DNA of 64,000 nucleotides from Vampirovibrionales bacterium (GCA_016712355.1 JADJRF010000005.1:372001-436000), one strand, 5' to 3'; positions 34,464-44,468 are shown, numbered from the stretch's first letter. Numbers and translations: made by a program. The notes: generated from the sequence alone by a model not told the origin.

Positions 34464-36650
34464 TCAGGCCACAACGGCGCGGCGTTCCCAGTCCAGCTCG
34501 CTTGGGATTTCGAAGTCTGACAGCGTGCCGGGCGTAAAAGATGCCCCATCGACCATAAACGTTTTTCGCATTTCGAATTCGGCTTGCTTGCCGACATTCC
34601 ATTGCTCGACAGGCCGCAGATAGCCAACGACCCGTGAGTAGACCTCTGAGGTCGCCCCGCATTGCGGACACAGCGCATGTTGCCCGGCACGGTATCCATG
34701 CGAAGGGCAAACGCTGAAGGTCGGCGAAATCGTAAAGTAAGGCAGGCGGTAATTTTCGCAGACCTTTTTGACAAAGGCCTTAACTGAGCCTGTCTCACGG
34801 ATTTCTTCGCCGACAAATACATGGACGACAGTGCCGCCAGTATATTTGGCCTGCAAATCATCCTGATGGTCCAGCAATTCGAAGATGTCCTCGGTGTAAT
34901 TCACCGGCACATGAGACGAATTGGTGTAGAAGGGCTCCGCCCCGCGCGCCACAGCCGCCGTATTGGCAAAGCGAATCTTGGGGAATTTTTTGCGATCCAG
35001 TCGCGCCAAGCGGTACGACGTGCCTTCCGCCGGCGTCGCTTCCAGATTGTAGAGATTACCTGTTTCTTCCTGGAAGGCCTGCATGCGCTCACGCATATAA
35101 TCCAGCACGTCTTCGGCAAAGCGCTTGCCGGATTCATCGTCAATGCCCACGCCCAGCAGGTTCAGGCACGCTTCGTTCATGCCAACCAGACCGATCGTGG
35201 AGAAGTGATTGTTCCAATACTTACCAAAGCGTTGAGAAATAGCGCGCAGATAGAACTTGGTATATGGGTAAAGATTTTTATCCGTGAGGGTCTCCAGCAT
35301 TTTACGTTTAATTTCAAGGCTGTTTTTGGCGATTTCCATCAATCCGTCCAGCCGCTGGAAAAACTCCTGACGCGATTTACTGACGTAGCCGATGCGCGGC
35401 AGATTAATCGTTACCACCCCGATGGAGCCGGTCAGCGGATTGGCTCCAAAAAGCCCGCCGCCGCGGCGATCCAGCGTTCGGGTATCGAGCCGCAGCCGAC
35501 AGCACATGGATCGCGCGTCTTCCGGCGACATTTCGGAATTGACGAAGTTGGCGAAGTACGCAATCCCGTAGCGGGCCGTCACCTCCCATAAGCGCTCCAG
35601 TTGCGGATTGCCCCAATCGAAGTCGCGACCGATATTATAGGTCGGAATCGGGAATGTGAAGACGCGGCCCTTGGCGTCGCCTTCCATCATGACTTCCATG
35701 AACGCCTGATTGAGCATGTCCATCTCAACCTGAAACTCGCCGTATGTCTCTTCCTGCGGCGCGCCCCCGCGAATCACGGGCTCGTTGGCGTACATGGAAG
35801 GGCATTTGACGTCCATCGTGATATTGGTAAAAGGCGTCTGAAAGCCCACGCGCGTCGGCACGTTGACGTTAAAGACGAACTCCTGCAAGGCCTGCTTGAC
35901 CTCGTCATAGCTGAGCCCGTCATAGCGGATATAGGGGGCCAGAAACGTATCAAAGTTAGCAAAAGCCTGCGCGCCGGCAGCCTCGCCCTGTAAGGTGTAA
36001 AAGAAGTTGACGATTTGCCCTAAAGCCGTTCTGAAATGGCGCGCCGGCCGGCTTTCCATTTTGCCAGAAACCCCGGTGAAGCCTTGCGTCAGCAAGTCTT
36101 TCAAATCCCAACCAACGCAATACACCGAGAGCTGGTTTAAATCGTGCAGGTGGAGATCGCCGCCCTCATGGGCCTGCCGCACCTCTGCCGGGTAGATTTT
36201 ACTCAGCCAGTAAGTTTTACTCACCTCAGAGGCAATATAGTTGTTGAGCCCCTGAAGCGAGTAGGCCATGTTGCTGTTTTCGTTGACCTGCCAATCCAGA
36301 CAGGCGAGATAATTATCCATTAAATCGACGTTGGCCGACGAAATCAGCTCACGCATCCGCGTATGCTGCTCACGATACAGAATGTAGGCTTTGGCGGTTT
36401 TTTTATACGGGGAGCCCAGCAAGACTTCTTCTACAACATCCTGAATATCTTCGACGCTGGGCAATTCGCGCTCAAACATGGTCTGAAGAATCGACATCGC
36501 GCGAATCGCAAGCTTTTCTGCCGCGGCCGCATCCATTTCGCCGCTCGCCTGACCCGCCTTGGTCAAAGCGGCGGTGATTTTCCTGGGATCAAAGGCGACA
36601 ACATCGCCATTGCGTTTCTTGACGCGCGTTAATAAAGTGACAACGACCAT
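34464..36650 (-). CDS. nrdD: Anaerobic ribonucleoside-triphosphate reductase NrdD
   Basis: 728-residue class III enzyme making dNTPs without oxygen. The N-terminal ATP-cone (VKKRNGDVVAFDPRKITAAL, VEEVLLGSPYKKTAKAYILY) is followed by the ten-stranded barrel. Near the C-terminus are zinc cysteines (CPSHGYRAGQHALCPQCG) and the glycyl-radical motif RVVGYLRPVEQWNVGKQ. GGGAG precedes the ATG. It is the first gene of an nrdDG operon behind a leader of about 200 bases. Its presence means the cell can grow, or survive, with little oxygen, which agrees with the oxygen-sensing receptor encoded next door. Confidence 0.96.
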   Translation of the reverse strand: MVVVTLLTRVKKRNGDVVAFDPRKITAALTKAGQASGEMDAAAAEKLAIRAMSILQTMFERELPSVEDIQDVVEEVLLGSPYKKTAKAYILYREQHTRMRELISSANVDLMDNYLACLDWQVNENSNMAYSLQGLNNYIASEVSKTYWLSKIYPAEVRQAHEGGDLHLHDLNQLSVYCVGWDLKDLLTQGFTGVSGKMESRPARHFRTALGQIVNFFYTLQGEAAGAQAFANFDTFLAPYIRYDGLSYDEVKQALQEFVFNVNVPTRVGFQTPFTNITMDVKCPSMYANEPVIRGGAPQEETYGEFQVEMDMLNQAFMEVMMEGDAKGRVFTFPIPTYNIGRDFDWGNPQLERLWEVTARYGIAYFANFVNSEMSPEDARSMCCRLRLDTRTLDRRGGGLFGANPLTGSIGVVTINLPRIGYVSKSRQEFFQRLDGLMEIAKNSLEIKRKMLETLTDKNLYPYTKFYLRAISQRFGKYWNNHFSTIGLVGMNEACLNLLGVGIDDESGKRFAEDVLDYMRERMQAFQEETGNLYNLEATPAEGTSYRLARLDRKKFPKIRFANTAAVARGAEPFYTNSSHVPVNYTEDIFELLDHQDDLQAKYTGGTVVHVFVGEEIRETGSVKAFVKKVCENYRLPYFTISPTFSVCPSHGYRAGQHALCPQCGATSEVYSRVVGYLRPVEQWNVGKQAEFEMRKTFMVDGASFTPGTLSDFEIPSELDWERRAVVA

Positions 36651-37182
36651 CAGGCTAACTCCCTTTCTCTATATGCGGCGACTGAACGGGCCAATAACTC
36701 TCTCTTAAGCGATCCTGGCATTAAAATTTGCTGTTGGGGGACTCTCTCCGGGCGCTGGGCCACAAGAGGCTCTCTATCGTCGAAGCAACGTCCATCCAAA
36801 GACGCTGCGCAGATTACGCAACAAATACGTATAATCCGCAGAAGTGTTATTATACGAAATCGATGAGGAAGAGGACCATTAGCCAGATGGGGAGGCATGG
36901 TCCTGCGCCAGAGGGGAATTGACGCCTGAAATGCGGCTGGCCGTTAAAATTCCCTCTGGCATCTTCACGTATTGTTTCGTGCGACACGTGTCAAAAGTGA
37001 CGTTCTGCGTGAGAGCGGCTTGCTTGCAGCATCAACGAGGCGTCTTTTAGGCGGACGCAGCGCGAACTTCCTATAGCTGGAGGATCTGGGGCGCAGAAAT
37101 ATTTCTTAATATGAAGACACCCTCCCCCTAACCGGCCAAGAGGATGTTCGCTGAGTCTATTGCGAAAAAAGGAGACGCCGCG
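36651..37182. other. Divergent intergenic region between nrdD and the chemosensory operon
   Basis: 532 bases with no believable gene. It holds two TATAAT boxes facing opposite ways: 36830-36835 on plus and 36854-36849 on minus, the latter suited to nrdD. It also holds a long inverted repeat (36907-36960, listed separately) and a GCGTC/GACGC-type small hairpin near 37040. I looked for NrdR boxes (ACACwATATAwGTGT type) and found none convincing. No cobalamin riboswitch core is seen. Confidence 0.5.
36907..36960. repeat. Inverted repeat, possible structured RNA or operator
   Basis: GCCAGAGGGGAATT (36907-36920) and AATTCCCTCTGGC (36948-36960) are complementary over 13 pairs with one extra G in the left arm; the loop is 27 bases. 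A TTGACG at 36919-36924 lies in the left arm and TTAAAAT at 36944-36950 at the right, so a promoter could be embedded (spacer 19-20, longer than ideal). It is about 220 bases before the STAS gene. Confidence 0.5.
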
Positions 37183-37500
37183 GTGAAAACAAGTAAAAAC
37201 AAGGATACCTTACGTCTGACGCCGGAACAGGATTGGCACGTTTCCACTGTAGACGCCGAGCAGAAAGCAATTGAAAAAGCCTTGCAGAGCAAGACCTCTG
37301 GAGAAGTTTTACTGGATCTGACGCAAATCGACCAGATGGACTCGATGGGCCTCAAGTTATTGGTTGGCCTGTATAAAACCTGCGTCAAAAAAGGCTTGAA
37401 ACTGCGCGTAGAAGCGTCTTCTTCCAAAATTTTGCGCTTGACGCGCCTGTGCGGACTCAATCAATACATCGAGATTCAGGAGGTCGTCGCTCATGGTTAA
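37183..37500 (+). CDS. STAS-domain protein (anti-sigma factor antagonist type)
   Basis: About 105 residues. A single STAS domain with the key phosphorylatable-serine turn DQMDSMGLKLLVGLYK (Ser at about residue 54 of this start), followed by GLKLRVEASSSKILRLTRLC. SpoIIAA-like proteins are switched by a serine kinase; here no anti-sigma kinase is nearby, so it may act inside the chemosensory complex. GTG at 37183 is preferred because AAAAAGGAG lies nine bases ahead; an in-frame ATG at 37144 has AAGAGG directly against it. Its end overlaps cheA by 8 bases. Confidence 0.85.
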   Translation: MKTSKNKDTLRLTPEQDWHVSTVDAEQKAIEKALQSKTSGEVLLDLTQIDQMDSMGLKLLVGLYKTCVKKGLKLRVEASSSKILRLTRLCGLNQYIEIQEVVAHG

Positions 37501-40366
37501 GCTTAGTGACGAAAGTTTTCTGCAAAGCTTTGTCGTCGAAACGAAAGAGCACCTGGCGGAAATCGAGCCGGATTTACTGGCGCTGGAAAAAGACGGCCAA
37601 CACGCCGACGCGGAAGTGATTAATCGGATTTTTCGCGCCATTCACAGCGTCAAAGGGGGGGCCGGGTTTTTTGGCTTTGAGTCGCTCAAGAGTCTGTCGC
37701 ATGTGATGGAAAGTCTCCTGATGTTGATTCGCGACGGGAAGGTCAGCCCGGAACCGGACGTGGTAGACGCGCTGCTGGCAGGCGTCGATAAACTGAATCA
37801 GATGATGGGGGATGTTGAAAGCAGTGACAGCGTCGACTGCGAAGAAGAAATTGAAACGCTTGAAAATCTGCTGCAAGGCACAGAATTTCGAAAAACAAGC
37901 AGCGCGAAGAAATCAGCAGCCGGCGAACCGCTGAAAACCATGAGCGCGTTCCCGTTCTCGCCTGATCGGCAGGCCATTTTAAACGCGCTGGCGCAAAACA
38001 AAAACCTCTACGGCGTTCGCGCCTTGATGGATGAAGACGTCGTCGCCCAGAACCGGACGCCTCTCTCCTTAATGGATCAACTTGATGATATCGGCCTGGT
38101 ACTGGATACGGCGCTCGATATCAACGCCTTCCCCGATCTGGAAAGCGCTTGTCTGGACGCCCCCTTACCGTTGTACTTCTTGTACGCCTGCGAACTCGAC
38201 GCCGATGAGATCTCGACGAAGATCAGCATCCCGCAAGCGCGGATTCAGACGCTCGACTTTATGGAAGTGCTGGAAGGGACAGCGGAGCTGAATCGCGGAG
38301 AGGAAGAATCGGCGCCAGCCGCGCCCGAAAAGCCGGTCAAAGCGCGCAGCGCCTCTAAAAAATCGGCGCCAAAAACGGAGGAGGCGCCCGTTCAAGAAGC
38401 GTCTCAGAAACCAATCGCGCCAGAAAAGCGTCCCGCCGTCACGCCCAAGTCAGAAAGCGAGCAGGACGAAGCCGCGCGAGCAGAGTCTTCAGCGCTGGAC
38501 GCCAGCCTTAAATCGGCCGTGAATACGGACACGGTCCGGGTGAAAGTCGAACTGCTTAACAACCTGATGAATCAGGCTGGCGAAATGGTGCTATTACGCA
38601 ACCAGCTCATGCGCCGACTGGAGAGTGAGACCAGCCGCATTGCGGGGCTTCAGATGATTCTTCAGAATCTGGATCTGACGACGACCAATATGCAGGAGCA
38701 TATTATGCAAACGCGGATGCAGCCGCTGGGCAGCATTTTCGGGAAATTCCCCCGCGTGGTGCGCGATATTTCCCGACAACTCAATAAAGACATTACGCTG
38801 CAAATGAGCGGCGAAGATGTTGAATTGGACAAATCGTTAATTGAGGCATTATCCGATCCACTGACGCACTTGATCCGCAATTGTTGCGATCATGGCGTCG
38901 AGACGCCCGAAGAGCGCGAGCGCGCAGGCAAGCAGGCGACAGGACGCATTTATTTACAGGCGTTTCATGAAGGCGGCCAGATCAATATCCGCGTTTCAGA
39001 TGACGGGCGCGGCATCGATCCAGAGCGCATTGCGAAAAAAGCGGTAGACAGCGGCGCCATCGCCAAAGCCGATGTTGATCGGATGTCCGACAAGGAGAAA
39101 ACCAATCTGATTTTCCTGCCCGGACTCTCAACGGCTGAGAAAGTAACGGATCTGTCGGGCAGAGGCGTCGGCATGGACGTCGTGCGCACCAATATTGAAA
39201 AGCTCGGCGGCAGCATTACGCTGGATTCCGAACTGGGGGCCGGCTCCTCCGTATTGCTACGCTTACCGCTGACGCTCGCCATTATCCCGTCACTGATTAT
39301 TGCCGTGGGCGATCAGCGTCTGGCCTTGCCGCAGGTCAATCTGGTGGAATTAATTTTCATCAAGTCTCATGAACGCGCACAAAAAATCGAGCGGATTGGC
39401 GGGGCCACCGTGCTGCGCTTACGAGGCAAGTTGCTACCATTGGTTTATTTATCGGATGTGCTGAACGTCCAGCGCGTCTATCCTGACCCGCAAACCGGAG
39501 CGGCGCAACCCGATCGTCGCGAAACGCTTCTGGATCGCCGTCAGCGCGACCCGGAACAACACCCCATGGCAGAAGCAGTCGAAACCGCCCTGAGCGCAGG
39601 ACGTGAGTTTTCTCACCGGGGCGAATCGCGACGAGCACAAGAAGGTCAGGACTTCTATGTCGTCGTGGTGAAGGTCGGCATCAGCCAGTACGGCTTGATC
39701 GTCGATGCGATTCACGATTTGGAAGAAATCGTTGTCAAACCATTGTCGGGCTATCTCAAGGACTGCCAGTGCTTTAGCGGCGCAACGATCATGGGCGACG
39801 GCAAAGTAGCCATGATTCTGGACGTGGGCGGGACCGCCGCCTATCGAAAACTCTCGTTTACTGACGCCAAATCGGAAGAACTCCTCACCAACGACGAGCG
39901 GCGGCGCCAGGATCGCGGCAACGTCACGCGCATGGAAATTATTTTGTTCAAAAATGCGTCTGACGAAATCTTCGCCGTACCGCTGGCCTCGGTGTTACGC
40001 CTGGAGAAGGTAACCCTGGCGGAAATCGAGCATATTGGCAACCGCGAATACTTATCGTACCGAGGCAAGGGATTACCCCTGTTACGGATGGAATGCTGTC
40101 TACCCGTCGCGCCCATCGACTCTCGCGATCGGGAAGACGTTTACATGATCATTCCCAAAATGAGCCAAGGCATGGTAGGCCTGCTCGCGTCAGAAATTGT
40201 GGATACGCTGACCGTCGAAGTAACTATGCAAAAGGCCTTTGACGGACGATGCGAAGGCGTGATTGGGGCCGCATTGGTGAACGGCCATCTGACGGTCTTT
40301 ATTGAGCCTGAAAGTCTGGTATTGGGGTCCGGTATCGTGCTGGAGTCCGAACTGGCCTGCGTCTAA
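37493..40366 (+). CDS. cheA: Chemotaxis histidine kinase CheA with tandem CheW-like domains
   Basis: 957 residues. HPt domain with FRAIHSVKGGAGFF (His51). A region at about 155-265 (NLYGVRALMDEDVV, PLYFLYACELDADEI) may be a P2-like regulator-binding domain, followed by a charged linker. Dimerisation helices begin near 345 (VRVKVELLNNLMNQAGEMVL). The ATPase domain has RNCCDHGVETPEER, SDDGRGIDPERI and DLSGRGVGMDVVR. The first CheW-like P5 domain (about 597-790) carries an insert of about 60 polar residues. A second CheW-like domain (about 815-950) is extra compared with E. coli CheA. AGGAGG precedes the ATG. It phosphorylates CheY, CheB and perhaps the downstream receivers. Confidence 0.95.
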   Translation: MVKLSDESFLQSFVVETKEHLAEIEPDLLALEKDGQHADAEVINRIFRAIHSVKGGAGFFGFESLKSLSHVMESLLMLIRDGKVSPEPDVVDALLAGVDKLNQMMGDVESSDSVDCEEEIETLENLLQGTEFRKTSSAKKSAAGEPLKTMSAFPFSPDRQAILNALAQNKNLYGVRALMDEDVVAQNRTPLSLMDQLDDIGLVLDTALDINAFPDLESACLDAPLPLYFLYACELDADEISTKISIPQARIQTLDFMEVLEGTAELNRGEEESAPAAPEKPVKARSASKKSAPKTEEAPVQEASQKPIAPEKRPAVTPKSESEQDEAARAESSALDASLKSAVNTDTVRVKVELLNNLMNQAGEMVLLRNQLMRRLESETSRIAGLQMILQNLDLTTTNMQEHIMQTRMQPLGSIFGKFPRVVRDISRQLNKDITLQMSGEDVELDKSLIEALSDPLTHLIRNCCDHGVETPEERERAGKQATGRIYLQAFHEGGQINIRVSDDGRGIDPERIAKKAVDSGAIAKADVDRMSDKEKTNLIFLPGLSTAEKVTDLSGRGVGMDVVRTNIEKLGGSITLDSELGAGSSVLLRLPLTLAIIPSLIIAVGDQRLALPQVNLVELIFIKSHERAQKIERIGGATVLRLRGKLLPLVYLSDVLNVQRVYPDPQTGAAQPDRRETLLDRRQRDPEQHPMAEAVETALSAGREFSHRGESRRAQEGQDFYVVVVKVGISQYGLIVDAIHDLEEIVVKPLSGYLKDCQCFSGATIMGDGKVAMILDVGGTAAYRKLSFTDAKSEELLTNDERRRQDRGNVTRMEIILFKNASDEIFAVPLASVLRLEKVTLAEIEHIGNREYLSYRGKGLPLLRMECCLPVAPIDSRDREDVYMIIPKMSQGMVGLLASEIVDTLTVEVTMQKAFDGRCEGVIGAALVNGHLTVFIEPESLVLGSGIVLESELACV

Positions 40367-40402
40367 GCCTGATTACCGACAATTAGCGGAAGGATTCATG
40401 TC

Positions 40403-40885
40403 ATGGCGACCAAAACTTTTACGACCTTTAAACTCAAAGACCAGTTATTTGGCGTCGAAGTGCTTTATGTCCGGGAAATTAACCGTCAATTAGACACCAC
40501 GCCCGTTCCGCACGCGCCCTGTTTTGTTCGGGGTCTGCTAAACCTGCGCGGACAGATTGTCACCATTCTCGATCTGCAGAAACGCTTGAGCGAGCATAAC
40601 GCAGAAATCACCGAGCAATCGTGCAACCTCATTCTTAAAACAGAAAACGAGTTAGCGCCCATTCGCACCCGTGAGAAACGGCCTGACCTGAAAACCACCA
40701 GTGATCATGTCGGCCTTCTTGTTGACAGCATTGATGAAATTATCTGCATCAATGAAGACGACATTGCAGAGCCGCCCGTGAACGTCGGCGATGTTGAAAA
40801 AAAATATCTCAGCGGGGTCACGACCCTCGAAGGGCGTTTGCTGGGCATTCTGGCGGTAGACAAAGTACTGGAAATGCAACGATAA
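40403..40885 (+). CDS. cheW: Chemotaxis coupling protein CheW
   Basis: 160 residues. One CheW domain: FKLKDQLFGVEVLYVREINR, APCFVRGLLNLRGQIVTILD, DHVGLLVDSIDEIICI, and the C-terminal TTLEGRLLGILAVDKVL. It bridges the chemoreceptor and CheA in the signalling array. AAGGA lies eight bases before the ATG. A polar insert (about 80-100) between the strands is longer than in E. coli CheW. The next gene is the receptor, 61 bases on. Confidence 0.93.
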   Translation: MATKTFTTFKLKDQLFGVEVLYVREINRQLDTTPVPHAPCFVRGLLNLRGQIVTILDLQKRLSEHNAEITEQSCNLILKTENELAPIRTREKRPDLKTTSDHVGLLVDSIDEIICINEDDIAEPPVNVGDVEKKYLSGVTTLEGRLLGILAVDKVLEMQR

Positions 40886-40946
40886 ACAGCGTTCACAAAA
40901 ATAGTCTTCCCTCGCTCATAGTCCCCACAGAAAGGCGATTACACCC

Positions 40947-42464
40947 ATGGCCCATAATTATAATAGCGACGATCAACTGCGATTTTTGGGCATCGACCAG
41001 GAATCACGCTCAGCGCTTGCGAGCTTTTTACCCGTCGTGGAGAGAAACCTTCGCGACGTGTTGGAAGGCTTTTATGGTCATATTACCCAATGGGATGTTC
41101 TGCGCCATAAATTCGGGGGCGAGGCCGGTATTCAACAGGCCAAACGCCTGCAAGGAGAGCATTGGCTTCAGTTATTCTCCGGTCGTTTTGACGACCATTA
41201 CTTTCAACGCGTCACGCAAATCGGTCAAGTCCACGAACGGCGCGCCATTGAACCGCGTTATTACGTAGGGGCGTATTGCTATGCCGTCAATCGTCTTTGC
41301 GAAGCAGCGCTGCAAGAATATAGCAAAACGCCAGCTCAGGCCGCGAAAACCATTCGCGCCATTTTACAGGCCTCCTTCCTTGATATGGCAATCGCCATTA
41401 CCGTTTACAACGATACAGTGCGGCAAACGTCCGCCAATAAGTTGAATGGGGTAATTGACTCACTGGAAAACACACTCAGCGAAGTTGCGGACCTGAATGG
41501 CAACGTCAACACAGTCGCGGCTGCTGTCGAAGAATCGACTTCCAATATTCGCGAAGTGTTTTCATCCAGCGAAAAAGTCGCCCAGAATATCGACGTCGTT
41601 GGCGAATCTGCGCGGCATATGTCCAAAAATATGCAATCTGTGGTAGGCGCAACCGAAGAAATGACGAGCAACATTAACACTGTGGCCGCCGCCATGGAAG
41701 AAATGGCCGCCTCGCTTTCAGAAGTCGCCAAAAGCGCGGCCCATGGGTCTCAAATCACAACGCAGGCTTCTGAGCGCGCCGATGCAACCAAAGCGACAGT
41801 GAACGAATTAGGCGCATCCGCCAAGCAAATTGTAAACGTCGTGGATTTGATTAAAGGAATTTCAGCGCAGACCAATTTGCTTGCCTTAAACGCGACAATT
41901 GAAGCCGCCAGCGCCGGAGACGCGGGCAAAGGCTTCGCTGTGGTCGCCAACGAGGTAAAAGAACTCGCCAAACAGGCCTCTAGCGCCACTGAGGAAATCC
42001 GCGCGCAGGTCGAGCAGATGCAGAAAAATACCAATTCAGCCATTAGCGCCATTGGGGACATCACCGAAATTATCAGCCAGATTAATCAGATTAATCACAC
42101 CATTGCAAACGCCGTAGAAGAGCAAACCGCCACCACTAACGAAATTACGCGCAACGTCGGGGGCCTGGTTCGCGCCTCGAATGACGTTTCTCAAAACGTG
42201 GTCGAAGCGGCGTCTCTGGCCGTATCGGTAGCAGACCGAGCCGTTGACTCCTCACAAGGCATGTTACAGATAACCCGCAATATGGAAGAGTTGAATCTCG
42301 CGTCCACAGAAATGGCGCGATCCGCAAACGATTCTGCGGTGCGGGCCAACCATATTACCTCTGATATTCGAGACCTGAATGACTCCACCCGACTCACGAT
42401 TCGGGAAGTCACGCAGCAGGGACAAGACGCGCCGAGTAACCAACGCCCTCTCGTCACCGTATAA
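40947..42464 (+). CDS. Globin-coupled methyl-accepting chemoreceptor (HemAT-like), soluble
   Basis: 505 residues without membrane helices. The N-terminal 165 residues are a sensor globin: [15 protein letters not shown], then [20 protein letters not shown] with the proximal haem ligand His96, and [14 protein letters not shown] helical signalling domain follows, with the highly conserved hairpin tip [20 protein letters not shown] and [17 protein letters not shown]. No NWETF-type CheR-docking pentapeptide is at the C-terminus. Globin-coupled receptors bind O2 on haem and steer aerotaxis. It lies between cheW and cheB, so it is the dedicated receptor of this pathway. Confidence 0.93.
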   Translation: MAHNYNSDDQLRFLGIDQESRSALASFLPVVERNLRDVLEGFYGHITQWDVLRHKFGGEAGIQQAKRLQGEHWLQLFSGRFDDHYFQRVTQIGQVHERRAIEPRYYVGAYCYAVNRLCEAALQEYSKTPAQAAKTIRAILQASFLDMAIAITVYNDTVRQTSANKLNGVIDSLENTLSEVADLNGNVNTVAAAVEESTSNIREVFSSSEKVAQNIDVVGESARHMSKNMQSVVGATEEMTSNINTVAAAMEEMAASLSEVAKSAAHGSQITTQASERADATKATVNELGASAKQIVNVVDLIKGISAQTNLLALNATIEAASAGDAGKGFAVVANEVKELAKQASSATEEIRAQVEQMQKNTNSAISAIGDITEIISQINQINHTIANAVEEQTATTNEITRNVGGLVRASNDVSQNVVEAASLAVSVADRAVDSSQGMLQITRNMEELNLASTEMARSANDSAVRANHITSDIRDLNDSTRLTIREVTQQGQDAPSNQRPLVTV

Positions 42465-42511
42465 TTCCAGACTCTTTTTACGACTTCGCCACAGGTTTTC
42501 CAGAGGTTTTC

Positions 42512-43603
42512 ATGAGCTCACCTCTCAAACTCATGATTGTGGACGATACCCTGACGTATCGCATGATCCTGAAAAACGTCATTGCCGATATTCCCGCGAC
42601 AGTCGTCGTCACCACGGCAAACGACGGGGTAGAAGCCTTGGAAAAGCTTAAAACCAACGCCATCGATCTGGTGTTGCTCGACGTCGAAATGCCGCGAATG
42701 GATGGCATTGCAACCTTACGGGAAATTCGTCGCCTTTATCCCCGAATCGGCGTCGTCATGGTCAGCGGCATTAACCTCTCCAGCGTCGAAGTTACTATTA
42801 AAGCCCTGGAAGCCGGCGCGCTTGATTTTGTCCGAAAACCGGATTCGAGCGACATCAGCGTCAACACCACCAAACTCAGAGATAAATTATCGCCCATTTT
42901 CAAGTGTTTTGTCGCCAACCAGCAACGCAGCAGCTATTCGCCCAATACACGCCCGCCCGCTTTAACGCCGCCCTCTCTATTACAACAACCCAGACGCTCC
43001 AACCCGCCGACGCGAATTGATGTAGTCGCCATCGGGGTTTCGACCGGCGGCCCCAAAGCGTTACATGAGGTTATCCCCAAATTACCCGGCAATTTAGGGG
43101 TTCCGATTCTCGTCGTGCAGCATATGCCACCAGTCTTCACGGCGTCTCTGGCTGACAGCCTCAACAAAATTTCTTCTTTAACCGTAAAGGAAGCGGAAGA
43201 AGGAGAACCCGCTTTGCCTAACACGGTTTATATCGCGCCGGGCGGAAAACACATGCATATTTTTAATCATATGGACCGGGCAAACAAACCAACGCCTCAT
43301 ATCGCTTATTCGATGGAACCTCCCGAGAACAGCTGTCGCCCGGCTGTCGACGTTTTATTCCGATCGATTGGCCCTGTTTACGGGCCCCGGGTCCTAGCCA
43401 TTATTATGACGGGAATGGGCTACGACGGAAAACTGGGCGTCGCGGAACTCAAGAAAACCGGCTGTTACTGCCTTTCCCAAACCGAATCGTCATGCGTTGT
43501 ATATGGAATGCCGCGCGCCGTAGACGAAGCCCATTTGAGCGATGAAAACGTGGAGCTGGGCACAATGGCCGATCGCATCACCTCATTGATACTGAAGCGC
43601 TAG
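42512..43603 (+). CDS. cheB: Chemoreceptor methylesterase CheB
   Basis: 363 residues. The N-terminal receiver has IVDDTLTYR and LVLLDVEMPRMDG with phosphoacceptor Asp57. A proline-rich linker (about 140-167) joins the esterase domain, whose catalytic triad is Ser177 in AIGVSTGGP, His204 in VVQHMPP and Asp305 in MTGMGYDG. It removes methyl groups from receptor glutamates (and deamidates glutamines) when phosphorylated by CheA. AGAGG precedes the ATG. It is directly followed by cheR, 19 bases on. Confidence 0.95.
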   Translation: MSSPLKLMIVDDTLTYRMILKNVIADIPATVVVTTANDGVEALEKLKTNAIDLVLLDVEMPRMDGIATLREIRRLYPRIGVVMVSGINLSSVEVTIKALEAGALDFVRKPDSSDISVNTTKLRDKLSPIFKCFVANQQRSSYSPNTRPPALTPPSLLQQPRRSNPPTRIDVVAIGVSTGGPKALHEVIPKLPGNLGVPILVVQHMPPVFTASLADSLNKISSLTVKEAEEGEPALPNTVYIAPGGKHMHIFNHMDRANKPTPHIAYSMEPPENSCRPAVDVLFRSIGPVYGPRVLAIIMTGMGYDGKLGVAELKKTGCYCLSQTESSCVVYGMPRAVDEAHLSDENVELGTMADRITSLILKR

Positions 43604-43622
43604 CGGAAAGAACGACGATCTC

Positions 43623-44468
43623 ATGGCCTTTTCATTAAATTATCCGGAATTCGTTCTCCTTCGGGATCTCATCCAGAAGGAATCCGGCATTGCGGTAGAA
43701 GACAATAAGATGTACCTGATTGAAGGCCGCCTGCTTAAAATTCTGGTAGACGCCAACTGTACGGGCTTCAGTGACCTGTACGTCAAGGCGTCTTCGCCGG
43801 GAGCGCGCGATCTTCGCAATAGAATTGTCGACGCAATGACCACCAACGAAACCTTGTGGCTACGAGATAGCCGACCTTTTGACCTGCTTAAAAATCATTT
43901 TTTTCCTCTGTATGACCAGGAAATACAAAGCGGAAAACGGACGCGAGTATTTGTCTGGTCCGCAGCGGCTTCGACCGGCCAAGAGGCTTACTCCGTCGCC
44001 ATGATGGCACACGAGTGCGCACGGCAGGGCAAAGGACGGGCATTGCTCAACGCACTTCAAATTTACGGAACAGATATTTCCTCAACCGTGCTCGATACCG
44101 CCCGTCTCGGGGAATACGATTCATTAGCCATGTCTCGGGGGCTAGCGCCCGATCTCAAAAGCCGGTATTTTCGCGATGCAGGCGCCAAGTGCGTCCTGTC
44201 CGACGAAGTCCGGAAAATGGCGCGGTTTGAGCAATTCAATCTCATGAACCCTTTCACCCACCTGAATCAGGTCGATATCGTATTACTGCGAAATGTCGCA
44301 ATCTACTTTTCGCAGGCGGCTAAAATCGATCTATTCAAACGAATCGCAAAGATCATGGCTCCCAACGGGATTCTGATTATTGGCGCTTCTGAAACCTTGA
44401 TGGGATACAGTAACGACTTCGATCGATTCGAAATCGAGAAGTGTCCTTATTATCAACTGAAACCTTAA
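43623..44468 (+). CDS. cheR: Chemoreceptor methyltransferase CheR
   Basis: 281 residues. The N-terminal helical CheR_N domain (FVLLRDLIQKESGIAVEDNK, DAMTTNETLWLRD) leads to a SAM-dependent methyltransferase fold with VFVWSAAASTGQEAYSVAM, ILNALQIYGTDISS-type segment (LQIYGTDISSTVLDTAR) and DIVLLRNVAIYFS. It methylates receptor glutamates for adaptation. No TPR extension. GGAAAG lies before the ATG. It makes an adaptation pair with cheB. Confidence 0.95.
   Translation: MAFSLNYPEFVLLRDLIQKESGIAVEDNKMYLIEGRLLKILVDANCTGFSDLYVKASSPGARDLRNRIVDAMTTNETLWLRDSRPFDLLKNHFFPLYDQEIQSGKRTRVFVWSAAASTGQEAYSVAMMAHECARQGKGRALLNALQIYGTDISSTVLDTARLGEYDSLAMSRGLAPDLKSRYFRDAGAKCVLSDEVRKMARFEQFNLMNPFTHLNQVDIVLLRNVAIYFSQAAKIDLFKRIAKIMAPNGILIIGASETLMGYSNDFDRFEIEKCPYYQLKP

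Noticed and set aside
34821..35591. 256-residue plus-strand open frame
   Set aside because: Antisense to nrdD and without any recognisable domain.
36650..36898. 82-residue minus-strand frame upstream of nrdD
   Set aside because: It runs through the nrdD leader and promoter, has no family features and an arginine-rich composition typical of noise.
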